Part shown: piece after piece, positions 16,832-24,842 of the stretch
Position numbering within the stretch: the first letter of the stretch is position 1
Layout of the letters: every line of letters begins with the position of its first letter
From: Caproicibacter sp047777415
GTDB lineage: Bacteria > Bacillota > Clostridia > Oscillospirales > Acutalibacteraceae
Assembly: GCA_047777415.1 (NCBI GenBank)
Contig: JBKEEO010000001.1
Span: 1,302,001 to 1,366,000 of the forward strand
Reading direction: 5' to 3'
DNA: 64,000 nt
The notes under the pieces: generated by a model
What the model was told of the DNA's origin: nothing
What the model saw: only the letters and a program-made list of their open reading frames with translations
The model's database searches: none
Translations under genes and position numbers: made by a program

Positions 16832-18076
16832 CTAGTCAGTGTTGATGCCTACGGCAGCCGCAGTTCCGGCAGTCATGCCGCTGGCCCATGCCCAGTGCAA
16901 ATTAAATCCGCCGCAATCTCCGTCTACATCCAACAGTTCGCCGCATAAATACAGCCCGCGGCATTTTTTCGATTCCAGACAATCCGTAAGTTCCGAGAGA
17001 GGAACCCCGCCTGCCGTCACTTGTGCGCGGTCCCATGACAGTGTGCCAAGAACCGGAAAGCGAAAGGCTTTCGCAGAAGAAGCCAAACGTTCATAATCAT
17101 CCGCGGACAATGTGTCCATTGTTTTTGATGCACTGCCGAAAGTGTATTTGGAAAGTTCAATGCAAAGTGCTTTTGGCAAAAATCCTTCTAGGAACTGAGG
17201 AACTGAAAGAATACCTCTTCCGTCTGCCGCAGCACAAAAAAGCGCGGTAAGTTTCTTCTCTGTATACTCCGGGAAAAGGTCAAGCGAGATTTCCGCTTTC
17301 TGCAATGTATGAAGTTCGCCCACGCATCGGGATAATTCAAAGATACAGATTCCCGACAGCGCATTGTCCGTAAACTGCACTTCTCCACGGGAAGTGCGGA
17401 TACTCTTTCCATTTACTCGGAACGCCGCAGAGGCAGGGCAGCGTACGCCTTTGAGCGGCCGCACACGTGCGGGGTCCGTCTTGATTTGTACCAATGCAGG
17501 GCAGAGCGGCCTTACACTATGGCCGAACGATTCTGCCAGCGCGAATCCGCTGCCGTCCGAACCCGATCGAGGGCATGCTAATCCGCCCGACGCAAGAATT
17601 ACACGCCGCGCAAAGATTTCACCATTCGGAGAGGATAGCACAAATCCCCTGTTTTGTCTGCGGATACTTTGCACATTAAAATCACACAAAGTTTTTACAC
17701 CCGAAGTATCCAGATTTCTGCGCAGAACATTCAAAACGGACGATGCTTGCAGGCTGTACGGATAGATTCTCCCGCCGTCCAGTTCGCGGCAGAGCAGACC
17801 CAGTTTTTCAAACAGTTTTAAAACCTGTTCCGGCGGAAAGCTGTTTAAAACAGAGGCGGCTTTACGGTCACCGTGATAATGCGAAAGACTGCCCGCACTG
17901 CGGTTTGTCAAATTGCACCTTCCGTTGCCGGTGAGCAGCAGCTTTTTGCCAACACGGGGGTTTTTTTCAAGAATTGCTATGGAAAGATGATGTGCTTTGA
18001 CCGCACGCGACGCCGCCAAAGCAGCCATAAGTCCGGAAGCACCGCCGCCTACAACAGCCACATCCACCGTTTGCAT
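16832..18076 (-). CDS. HI0933/BaiN-type flavoprotein (aminoacetone oxidase-like family)
   Basis: About 414 aa from ATG 18076, which has AAAGGAC upstream; a longer frame upstream of this would begin inside the neighbouring gene. VAVVGGGASGLMAALAASRA is the FAD dinucleotide site, GNGRCNLTN the family hallmark near residue 55, and VILASGGLACPRSGSDGSG and GLYLCGELLDVDGDCGGFNLHWAWASG the conserved C-terminal pieces. Members are annotated as NAD(P)/FAD oxidoreductases; one (BaiN) is reported to act on bile-acid intermediates, but that activity should not be assumed here. Confidence 0.88.
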   Translation of the reverse strand: MQTVDVAVVGGGASGLMAALAASRAVKAHHLSIAILEKNPRVGKKLLLTGNGRCNLTNRSAGSLSHYHGDRKAASVLNSFPPEQVLKLFEKLGLLCRELDGGRIYPYSLQASSVLNVLRRNLDTSGVKTLCDFNVQSIRRQNRGFVLSSPNGEIFARRVILASGGLACPRSGSDGSGFALAESFGHSVRPLCPALVQIKTDPARVRPLKGVRCPASAAFRVNGKSIRTSRGEVQFTDNALSGICIFELSRCVGELHTLQKAEISLDLFPEYTEKKLTALFCAAADGRGILSVPQFLEGFLPKALCIELSKYTFGSASKTMDTLSADDYERLASSAKAFRFPVLGTLSWDRAQVTAGGVPLSELTDCLESKKCRGLYLCGELLDVDGDCGGFNLHWAWASGMTAGTAAAVGINTD

Positions 18077-18090
18077 CAAATCGTCCTTTC

Positions 18091-18588
18091 TCACCAGATT
18101 GCTCCCAAAACACCATAGGAAAGTAGGCACATGATAATATCTGCAATAATGCTGCCTAAAAAAACGGAGAGTATCGCATGTGGAAAGCGCATGCCTATCA
18201 GTGCGGCTGCTGCGGAACCTGTCCATGCACCGGTCCCGGGCAGCGGAATTGCTACAAACAATAAAAGACCGAATGTTTTGTATTTTTCAATTTGTTTGCT
18301 TTTGCGCTCCATTTTATTTTCCAAACGCCGAACTAAGCGAACAAACCTCGTGTTGCGCAGCCAGTCCATGATTTTGCAGAAAAACAGCAAAATAAAAGGC
18401 ACCGGCAACAGTGTGCCGGCAAGGCAGAGAAAGAACGCCGGTATTATATCAACGTGCAACAGCCCCGCCGCGAGGATACCACCCCTTAACTCAAGCATGG
18501 GCAGCAGCGAAATTAAAAAAATACTAAGTTCCGCCGGGATTCCTTGAAACATATTAATTAGCATTGTCACCATTTGATCCATTTCCAT
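18091..18588 (-). CDS. COG2426 / small multidrug export-family membrane protein
   Basis: 165 aa with about five hydrophobic segments. ELRGGILAAGLL after the first helix and PLPGTGAWTGSAAAALIG in the third are the family hallmarks; a basic loop (RRLENKMERKSKQIEKY) sits between helices. Members are labelled putative small multidrug exporters without strong experimental proof. It ends 14 bp upstream of the flavoprotein start, so the three minus-strand genes are likely one transcript. Confidence 0.82.
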   Translation of the reverse strand: MEMDQMVTMLINMFQGIPAELSIFLISLLPMLELRGGILAAGLLHVDIIPAFFLCLAGTLLPVPFILLFFCKIMDWLRNTRFVRLVRRLENKMERKSKQIEKYKTFGLLLFVAIPLPGTGAWTGSAAAALIGMRFPHAILSVFLGSIIADIIMCLLSYGVLGAIW

Positions 18589-18684
18589 TAATACCTCAAT
18601 ATCACCAAGTCTAAATTATTTGTTTTATATCATGAGTTGTGTTTGCCATAAAAGCATGCAAAGTATATCCCTGCATTGGGGCAT

Positions 18685-18798
18685 CTAGGAAAAAAAGCCC
18701 ATGAACAAGGCGGAAATCGCTATGAGAGCAGCGCAAATCCCCGCTACGATGCGGACAATCAGCGCGTGGGACTGTTTTGCACCAGGTTTGTTTTTCAT
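18685..18798 (-). CDS. Small single-helix membrane protein, 37 aa
   Basis: ATG at 18798 preceded by GGAGGGAATGTACC, an excellent ribosome site, and ending at TAG 18685-18687. The protein starts basic (MKNKPGAKQS) and then forms one helix (LIVRIVAGICAALIAISALFMGFF). Such short proteins are common and uncharacterised in Clostridia. The strong ribosome site is the main support; no family recognised. Confidence 0.6.
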   Translation of the reverse strand: MKNKPGAKQSHALIVRIVAGICAALIAISALFMGFFS

Positions 18799-18968
18799 GG
18801 TACATTCCCTCCAATTAGATTATTATAGCAAATGACGGACAGAAAATATAGTCTTTTTCGCTTCTTCACAGAATTTTCACGAAGTCCATGCATTTGCTCT
18901 GCGTTGACAAGCTGTCCCCCTTTGCAATACAATAAATAAGTTTCCTTTAACAGAAATTGAGGTGCAGT

Positions 18969-20141
18969 ATGAGCAGAAAAAATACAGGACGCCCCGCGCG
19001 CCGTACCACTTCTGCAACGCAAAAACGGCCAGCCCAAAAAAGAAAAACGGCTAAACGCCGTCCTTCCTACAGCGCGGGGGAAATAGATCGGTACAACGTG
19101 GTGGATCGGGATATTTACCGTCAACCTACCAAAAGACGTAAAAAACGGCGCCGACGCAAAAAAGGCGGTTGTTTAAAAACGCTTTTCACACTGCTGTTTG
19201 TTCTTGTTTTCATCATAGTTGGCGGCAGTTTTTTGTATTTTCAAATTCTTTCTTCCCGTCTAAACCGCTCCAGCGTCACCAGTTCACAGCTGGAAGAATA
19301 TGTTCAGCTTCCTAGTGACGCGCCTGCCTGGAACGTCATATCGGACGACAGTATCATGAATATTTTGCTCCTTGGTGTCGACGAGAATGAAGACGGTTCC
19401 GACGGCCGATCCGATACCAATATTTTGATGTCCATTGACTCAAAAGCAAAAACAATCCGCTTAGTGTCTTTTTTGCGGGACTCCTATTTGGAAATTCCCG
19501 AAATTGGGAAAAATAAACTGAATGCGGCTTATGCCACCGGCGGAGTGGCTCGAACCATGCAAACGCTGGAAAATAACTATCGAATTAATATTGACCGATT
19601 TGTTTCCATAAATTTCAATAATTTTGCAGCTGTTATCGACAAAATGGGAGGGTTGGATGTACCCATGTCAGAAGCTGCCTGTCAAGCGGAAAACGAGGCG
19701 CTTGGCACACATTTAACGCCCGGAGTTAACCACTTGGACGGAGAGCTTTGTCTTTACTACGCTCGAATCCGCTATGCCACAGATGAATTCGGCAGCAATG
19801 ATTACGGCCGTACGGCCCGCCAGCGTCAAGTGATTGAACTTATGATACAGAAAATGAAGTCGATGAATTTTTGGAACGCCAGCAAAATCATATATGATTA
19901 TCTGCCGTATGTAGAAACAAATCTGACCAACAGCGAGCTTTTGTATCTTGCAAGAATTGGTGCATCGCTTTCCGATTACGAACTGGAAAATATGCAGATG
20001 CCTGCTCCGAATACTTTTGACGACAATGTTTCCATAGAGGGTGTAGGCACAGTGATTTCGCTTGATTTGGAAAAAAACTGTACCCTTTTGCGCGAATTTT
20101 TGTATGGAGAATCTGATACTCCATCAAACAGTACAAATTAA
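18969..20141 (+). CDS. LytR-CpsA-Psr (LCP) family cell-wall ligase/attenuator
   Basis: About 390 aa from ATG 18969 with GAGGTG upstream. The first 60 residues are unusually basic (TKRRKKRRRRKKGG), followed by a membrane helix (LFTLLFVLVFIIVGGSFLYF) that places the rest outside. The LCP domain begins at MNILLLGVDENEDGSDGRSDTNILM and continues with SFLRDSYLEIP, KLNAAYATGG, FNNFAAVIDKMGGLDV and YYARIRYA, containing the arginines and aspartates that bind the polyprenyl-pyrophosphate substrate. These enzymes transfer secondary polymers such as teichoic acids from lipid carriers to peptidoglycan. Confidence 0.93.
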   Translation: MSRKNTGRPARRTTSATQKRPAQKRKTAKRRPSYSAGEIDRYNVVDRDIYRQPTKRRKKRRRRKKGGCLKTLFTLLFVLVFIIVGGSFLYFQILSSRLNRSSVTSSQLEEYVQLPSDAPAWNVISDDSIMNILLLGVDENEDGSDGRSDTNILMSIDSKAKTIRLVSFLRDSYLEIPEIGKNKLNAAYATGGVARTMQTLENNYRINIDRFVSINFNNFAAVIDKMGGLDVPMSEAACQAENEALGTHLTPGVNHLDGELCLYYARIRYATDEFGSNDYGRTARQRQVIELMIQKMKSMNFWNASKIIYDYLPYVETNLTNSELLYLARIGASLSDYELENMQMPAPNTFDDNVSIEGVGTVISLDLEKNCTLLREFLYGESDTPSNSTN

Positions 20142-20334
20142 ACCCTATTCATTATTCATTAAAGAGTAGGAAAAATATGTACTTTGTATTAAGATCGAGT
20201 GGATATCTGTCTGATTTTGATAAGCCGCGGCAATAAAAACCGCCGTTTTTTCTTGATTTTTTCAAAATTCTTTTATTTTATGGAATTGAATGGTATAATA
20301 ATAAAAATCATTTATGTTCCCGGAGGATGAAATA

Positions 20335-22290
20335 ATGGAAAAAAAGACCTTTTACATCACAACGCCCATCTATTACCCGTCCGGCAAACCGCATATCGGA
20401 CACAGCTACTGCACGCTGGCCAGTGACGCCATCGCGCGCTACAAGCGAATGCAAGGGTATGATGTGATGTTCTTAACCGGGACGGACGAACACGGTTTAA
20501 AGATTGAACAGAAAGCGGAAAAAGAAGGCATCACGCCGAAACAGTATGTCGACCGCATGGCGGCTGGTTTCCGTGACCTGTGGAAATTGCTGAACATCTC
20601 AAACGACCGCTTTATCCGCACCACAGACGACTATCATGTAAAATCAGTTCAGAAAATTTTCAAGGAACTGTACGATCGCGGTGAAATTTATAAAGGCGAA
20701 TACAAGGGATGGTACTGCACGGACTGCGAAGCGTTCTGGACTGAAACGCAGTTAAAAGACGGCAAGTGTCCCGACTGCGGCCGCGAGGTGAAAATTATCA
20801 GCGAGGAGGCATATTTCTTCCGCCTTTCCAATTACGCTGACCGCCTTTTGAAGCTGTATGAGGATCAGCCGGATTTCATACAGCCGGAAAGCCGCAAAAA
20901 TGAGATGATTAGCTTTATTAAGCAGGGCCTTGAGGATTTGTGCGTTTCCCGCACCAGCTTTACATGGGGTATCCCGGTTACATTTGATCCAAAACATGTA
21001 GTTTACGTTTGGCTTGACGCGCTGACAAACTATATTACAGCACTTGGATACGGTACGGATGATGATTCCGATTATAAAAAATACTGGCCTGCAGACGTTC
21101 ACTTTGTCGGCAAAGAAATTGTTCGGTTCCATACCATTATTTGGCCTGCCATGCTCATGGCACTTGACCTGCCTCTTCCGAAACAGGTCTACGGTCATGG
21201 GTGGCTGCTGTTCGGCGATGGAAGCAAAATGAGTAAGAGCAAGGGTAATGTGGTAGACCCGGTGATACTCTGCTCCCGCTACGGTGTGGATGCAATCCGT
21301 TATTTTCTGCTGCGCGAGATTCCGTTCGGCGCGGACGGCTTGTTTACCAACGAGGCGCTGATTAACCGCATTAATTCCGACCTTGCAAACGATTTAGGCA
21401 ATCTACTGTCCCGTACAACTGCTATGGCGGAAAAATATTTCGGCGGAAAAATCCCGTCCGAACGTGAGTCGGCACCCGTTGACGAGGAATTAAAAGCGGC
21501 GGCGCTGGCTTTGCACAGCAAATGCGATGAAGCCATTAATAAATATCAATTTTCGAATGCATTAGCGGAAATCTGGAAACTGATTTCCCGCACAAATAAG
21601 TATATTGACGAAACGACCCCCTGGGTGCTGGGCAAGGATGAAAACAAAAAGGCGCGCCTTGCGGCCGTTCTTTACAATCTGTGCGAATCTCTGCGCATTA
21701 TTTCTATTTTGCTTGCACCATTTATGCCGGAAACGTCTCCGAAAATTCAGAAACAGCTTGGTATTTCCGGCGATGCAGTTTCCTATGAATCTGCTGGAAA
21801 GTGGGGCGTATTCCCGGCCGATGCTGTTGTAAAAAAAGGCGAGACTCTGTTCCCGCGCATTGATGTGGATAAAGAGATTGAGGAATTGAATCAACTGATA
21901 CCAAACCCATCAGACACTGCGAAAGCCGAGCAAGAGAAGGAGACGAAAGAGAAACCCGAAGGCATTGCTCAAATCACCATAGAGGATTTTTCCAAGGTTG
22001 ACTTGCGGGCCGCGAAAGTAACGGCATGCGAACCGATTAAGCGCTCTAAAAAACTGTTGAAATTGTCATTGGATGACGGCATGGGTGGACGCACAGTTGT
22101 TTCTGGTATCTCTCAGTGGTACAAGCCGGAGGATCTCATCGGTCACACGGTTATTGTCGTATCCAACTTAAAACCCGCAAAGCTGTGCGGTGTGGAAAGC
22201 CAGGGGATGATTCTGGCTGCCGACGCTAGTGAGGACGATGTGCGTGTCGTATTTGTTGACGGCGTTCCCGCGGGGAGCAAAATTCGGTGA
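20335..22290 (+). CDS. metG: Methionyl-tRNA synthetase with C-terminal tRNA-binding domain
   Basis: About 651 aa from ATG 20335; GGAGG 8 bp upstream rules out the longer frame from 20314. TTPIYYPSGKPHIGHSY holds the HIGH signature, CTDCEAFW...CPDCG is the zinc knuckle near residues 125-145, and KMSKSKGNVVDP the second signature near 300. From about residue 540 an EMAPII/Arc1p-like OB domain (IEDFSKVDLRAAKV, VVSGIS, MILAA) improves tRNA binding and dimerisation. It overlaps tatD by 4 bp. Confidence 0.97.
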   Translation: MEKKTFYITTPIYYPSGKPHIGHSYCTLASDAIARYKRMQGYDVMFLTGTDEHGLKIEQKAEKEGITPKQYVDRMAAGFRDLWKLLNISNDRFIRTTDDYHVKSVQKIFKELYDRGEIYKGEYKGWYCTDCEAFWTETQLKDGKCPDCGREVKIISEEAYFFRLSNYADRLLKLYEDQPDFIQPESRKNEMISFIKQGLEDLCVSRTSFTWGIPVTFDPKHVVYVWLDALTNYITALGYGTDDDSDYKKYWPADVHFVGKEIVRFHTIIWPAMLMALDLPLPKQVYGHGWLLFGDGSKMSKSKGNVVDPVILCSRYGVDAIRYFLLREIPFGADGLFTNEALINRINSDLANDLGNLLSRTTAMAEKYFGGKIPSERESAPVDEELKAAALALHSKCDEAINKYQFSNALAEIWKLISRTNKYIDETTPWVLGKDENKKARLAAVLYNLCESLRIISILLAPFMPETSPKIQKQLGISGDAVSYESAGKWGVFPADAVVKKGETLFPRIDVDKEIEELNQLIPNPSDTAKAEQEKETKEKPEGIAQITIEDFSKVDLRAAKVTACEPIKRSKKLLKLSLDDGMGGRTVVSGISQWYKPEDLIGHTVIVVSNLKPAKLCGVESQGMILAADASEDDVRVVFVDGVPAGSKIR

Positions 22291-23066
22291 TGATGATGTG
22301 GCATAATATTTTTGATTCCCATGCTCACTACGATGACGAGGCTTTTGATGCCGACCGGGACGAGCTGCTTGCTTCGCTCCCGGAAAAGGGCGTCTGCCAT
22401 GTGGTAAACTGCGGTGCAGACCTTGCGTCCTCCCGTCAAGCTATCGCATTGGCTGAACAGTACTCCTATTTTTCCGCAGCGGCCGGAATTCATCCGGAAG
22501 AAGCGAAAGATGTTCCGCCGGATTGGGAAGAACAGTTGGAAACACTGTTGTCCAACCCCCGGATTGTTGCGGTTGGCGAAATTGGCCTGGACTATCATTT
22601 TGAAGATAACGCGCCACGTCCTGTTCAGCGAGAAATATTTGAGCGCCAGATTCTCCTTGCAAAAAAGCACGAACTCCCGGTCATTATTCACGACCGCGAC
22701 GCGCATGGCGATACCATGGAGCTATTGCGCCGCCACCGCCCGAAAGGCGTTATTCATTGTTTTTCCGGTAGTGCTGAAATGGCAGCTGAAGCTGTCCGAC
22801 TGGGGCTTTATATCGGCATTGGCGGTTCCGTGACGTTTAAAAACGCGCGTGTTCCGGTCGAGGTGGTCAAAAGCCTTCCTCAAGACCGGATTTTATTGGA
22901 AACCGATTGTCCGTATCTTGCCCCTGTTCCTTTTCGGGGGAAACGCAACGATTCTTCACTGATTCCACATGTTGCGGAAAAAATAGCGGAAATCCGTGGC
23001 GAAAATGCACAGGATATTCTTGATTATGCGAAGAAAAACGCGGAAGCACTGTTTCGTATCCAATAA
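22287..23066 (+). CDS. tatD: TatD-family metal-dependent hydrolase/DNase
   Basis: 259 aa TIM-barrel hydrolase. Metal ligands are visible in FDSHAHYDDEAF, AVGEIGLDYHFED, PVIIHDRDAHGD, HCFSGS and LETDCPYLAPVPFRGKRN. The metG-tatD pair is widespread in Firmicutes. The start lies in a run of ATG triplets overlapping the metG stop, so the exact first residue is uncertain by up to three. Members show 3'-5' DNase activity and are linked to DNA repair; D-aminoacyl-tRNA hydrolase-like roles have also been proposed. Confidence 0.94.
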   Translation: MMMMWHNIFDSHAHYDDEAFDADRDELLASLPEKGVCHVVNCGADLASSRQAIALAEQYSYFSAAAGIHPEEAKDVPPDWEEQLETLLSNPRIVAVGEIGLDYHFEDNAPRPVQREIFERQILLAKKHELPVIIHDRDAHGDTMELLRRHRPKGVIHCFSGSAEMAAEAVRLGLYIGIGGSVTFKNARVPVEVVKSLPQDRILLETDCPYLAPVPFRGKRNDSSLIPHVAEKIAEIRGENAQDILDYAKKNAEALFRIQ

Positions 23067-23124
23067 ACTGATTTCATAACATGTGCAGAAAAGTAGGATT
23101 GTAACGGCTTTCTTCTAAAGAGTA

Positions 23125-23152
23125 TTGACTCGCAGTTTATCACTCATATAAT
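23125..23152 (+). promoter_or_regulatory. Sigma-A-type promoter
   Basis: TTGACT at 23125-23130 and perfect TATAAT at 23147-23152, spacer 16 bp, about 45 bp upstream of the small coupled gene pair. Confidence 0.78.
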
Positions 23153-23199
23153 GGTATATAGAAAAATATACCAAGTTATGAAGTGAAAGAGGCAGTCAA

Positions 23200-23373
23200 G
23201 TGATAAACTTGTTCAAAAAGCCGCAACATAAAATATATGCAGGTTTGTTGCTGCTAGTTGTTTGTTGGGTTTCATATGTTTGGTTTATACCCGATATAAA
23301 TCAAAGTGATGTTGGAATTGTTAAAAAAATGAGCTGGTTCCATGCGATGGCTTCAGTTTTTCTGCTTAAATGA
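23200..23373 (+). CDS. Unrecognised 57-aa membrane protein, coupled to next gene
   Basis: GTG start at 23200 with AGAGG about 8 bp upstream, read through to TGA 23371-23373. The protein has a basic start (MINLFKKPQHK), one strong hydrophobic helix at about residues 13-31, then a short polar tail with a second weak hydrophobic stretch at the end. It sits behind its own promoter and its stop overlaps the next start as ATGA. No family recognised. One alternative is that this and the following frame were once one membrane-anchored protein split by a frameshift. Confidence 0.55.
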   Translation: MINLFKKPQHKIYAGLLLLVVCWVSYVWFIPDINQSDVGIVKKMSWFHAMASVFLLK

Positions 23374-23810
23374 ATTCTGACTCATCCGGAAAAGTTGTAG
23401 GAGTCATAGATGTACGCTTTGATGATTCAACTCAAATACCGAGTGATATCCTTCTTGCTGTAAATTATCCGAATTGGTCACTTGAAAGTCTTTCTGTTAT
23501 GTACTCCTATACACTTAATCAAAAACAATATTCAAAATTTGCCGATAATTTAATGATAGAGATGGATTATGAAAGTGCTCTTGGCGGTATTAGCTTTAGA
23601 CAACCGTTTCCTCGCGGGGCGCAGAATCGACAAATAATTTTTCAGCAAGTTGCTAAAAAAGCTGATAATCTATTTGCAGAAGGGTATATTGCAGTTGGTA
23701 AGCAGCTTCATAACTGTAAAATAACGGATGGAATTATGTATTCTATCAATTCTGAAAAAGTATATCGGTTTGGGAAAGTGCGACTTGTTAAATTCGTATT
23801 TAAGATTTAG
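23370..23810 (+). CDS. Unrecognised 146-aa soluble protein
   Basis: Starts at ATG 23370 overlapping the previous stop (ATGA), consistent with coupled translation; ends at 23810 before a terminator. The sequence is mixed alpha/beta (GVIDVRFDDS, ILLAVNYPNW, LSVMYSYTLNQKQYSKFADNL, GKVRLVKFVFKI), with no signal peptide of its own, no cysteine pairs except one Cys, and no motif I recognise. If fused to the upstream 57-aa product it would be a type II membrane protein with its main domain outside. Codon use matches neighbouring genes. Confidence 0.55.
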   Translation: MNSDSSGKVVGVIDVRFDDSTQIPSDILLAVNYPNWSLESLSVMYSYTLNQKQYSKFADNLMIEMDYESALGGISFRQPFPRGAQNRQIIFQQVAKKADNLFAEGYIAVGKQLHNCKITDGIMYSINSEKVYRFGKVRLVKFVFKI

Positions 23811-23828
23811 CAAATTTACAATGGATTC

Positions 23829-23860
23829 GCAGCAGAGGTGTTTTACTTCTGCTGCTTTTA
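23829..23860 (+). terminator. Intrinsic terminator
   Basis: GCAGCAGAGGT at 23829-23839 pairs with ACTTCTGCTGC at 23845-23855 (one G-U type mismatch), then TTTTAT. It closes the small gene pair. The 230 bp from here to the tRNA genes otherwise hold only the tRNA promoter. Confidence 0.75.
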
Positions 23861-24038
23861 TAATTGTTCAACGACGGTAAATAATGCGAAACAATCTTTA
23901 TAAAAGCCAACAGACGTATTCAGAGGCTGTAAGGAATGCTCAACAAGTGTAACAATCGCTTTTCATAATGATCGTGGAGTATCAGAATGGAGTAATTAAA
24001 AAAATAGGCGTATTTTCAAAAAATACCCCGAAAAGGGA

Positions 24039-24066
24039 TTGACAAATTCAAATGATTTGGTATAAT
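24039..24066 (+). promoter_or_regulatory. Promoter of the tRNA-Gln/tRNA-Pro unit
   Basis: Consensus TTGACA at 24039-24044 and TATAAT at 24061-24066, spacer 16 bp, ending 25 bp before the first tRNA. Confidence 0.85.
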
Positions 24067-24091
24067 AAATCTTGCTGTTCCAAGTGAATAT

Positions 24092-24165
24092 TGCGGAATT
24101 GTGTAAGGGTAGCACGACAGACTCTGACTCTGTTTGTGAGGGTTCGAATCCTTCTTCCGCAGCCA
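24092..24165 (+). tRNA. tRNA-Gln (anticodon CTG)
   Basis: Acceptor TGCGGAA pairs with TTCCGCA, anticodon stem ACAGA/TCTGT encloses loop CTCTGAC with anticodon CTG, the T arm has GGTTCGAATCC, and the CCA end is encoded at 24163-24165. The D stem GTGT/GCAC is short but complete. Confidence 0.93.
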
Positions 24166-24183
24166 GGCTCCGTATACGGAGCC
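24166..24183. repeat. Perfect 18-bp palindrome between two tRNA genes
   Basis: GGCTCCGTATACGGAGCC starts directly after the encoded CCA of tRNA-Gln. As RNA it forms a tight hairpin and may be a processing or partial termination signal between the two tRNAs; no T-run follows immediately (CATATTTTTC). Confidence 0.7.
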
Positions 24184-24192
24184 CATATTTTT

Positions 24193-24269
<77 letters not shown>

Positions 24270-24272
24270 TAG

Positions 24273-24319
24273 AAAAAGCCCTGAAAATCCGGTAATGATG
24301 CGGATTTTCAGGGCTTTTT
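24273..24319 (+). terminator. Intrinsic terminator after the tRNA pair
   Basis: AAAAAGCCCTGAAAATCCG at 24273-24291 pairs perfectly with CGGATTTTCAGGGCTTTTT at 24301-24319; loop of 9 nt. Confidence 0.93.
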
Positions 24320-24330
24320 GTTGTTTCTTT

Positions 24331-24546
24331 GGCTCTATGTCAATAGTTGGGGTAACCCAAAATGGAAACACCGGATGGAGCGGCGTTAAGCTGCTCCATT
24401 TTTCGTTGAATGATGGAACATGTGAAGAATACGATTGCGGAAGCGACGAAAATTACGATAACCGTAGGCATTGCGTTTGAGTACCTTAATCTTGTTGTTA
24501 ACCCCTTCGGTAAAACCATTGGTGTAAGGACAATCAAACGAATTTA
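24331..24546 (-). mobile_element. ISL3-family element fragment (3' end only)
   Basis: Begins with the ISL3 terminal sequence GGCTCTATGTCAATAGTTGG, matching the left end of the complete copy at 49385. It encodes on the minus strand only the last part of the transposase (NSFDCPYTNGFTEGVNNKIKVLKRNAYGYRN). It stops at CGAATTTA, where another ISL3 copy in the opposite orientation begins; the remainder of this first copy is missing. Confidence 0.85.
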
Positions 24547-24842
24547 GGCTCTATAATAAATGTTGGGGCATAATGATTAGAGGCTAAGAAAAAAGAGCAA
24601 AAAAGTAGAGCATATTTGATAAAACACCTTTAAAATGGAAATTACCACACCACCATTTTGGAGGTCATCAATATGCTCTATACTCATTCTATCGAAAAAT
24701 TGCTTGGATTAAAAGGGGTAATCGTAAAAAATGTGAGGCAATTGCCTGATAAAACAGACATTTTCATTGAGCTGCCCCAAAAACCGCATGTTTGCCCCTG
24801 TTGTGGCCATCAAACCAGCTACGTTCATGATTACCGTGGTCG

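Noticed and set aside
18611..18814. 67-codon minus-strand frame overlapping the 37-aa membrane protein
   Set aside because: It is out of frame with the strong GGAGGGAATGTACC-ATG start and its composition is not protein-like; the 37-aa frame explains the site better.
20142..20334. Terminator and promoter between the LCP gene and metG
   Set aside because: GCCGCGGC and CGCCGTTTTTT suggest a hairpin but do not pair well, and the TATAAT at 20294-20299 has no acceptable -35 partner.
23340..23380. Programmed -1 frameshift joining the 57-aa and 146-aa products
   Set aside because: The sequence CTGCTTAAATGA has no slippery heptamer in the right frame; ATGA-coupled restart is simpler.
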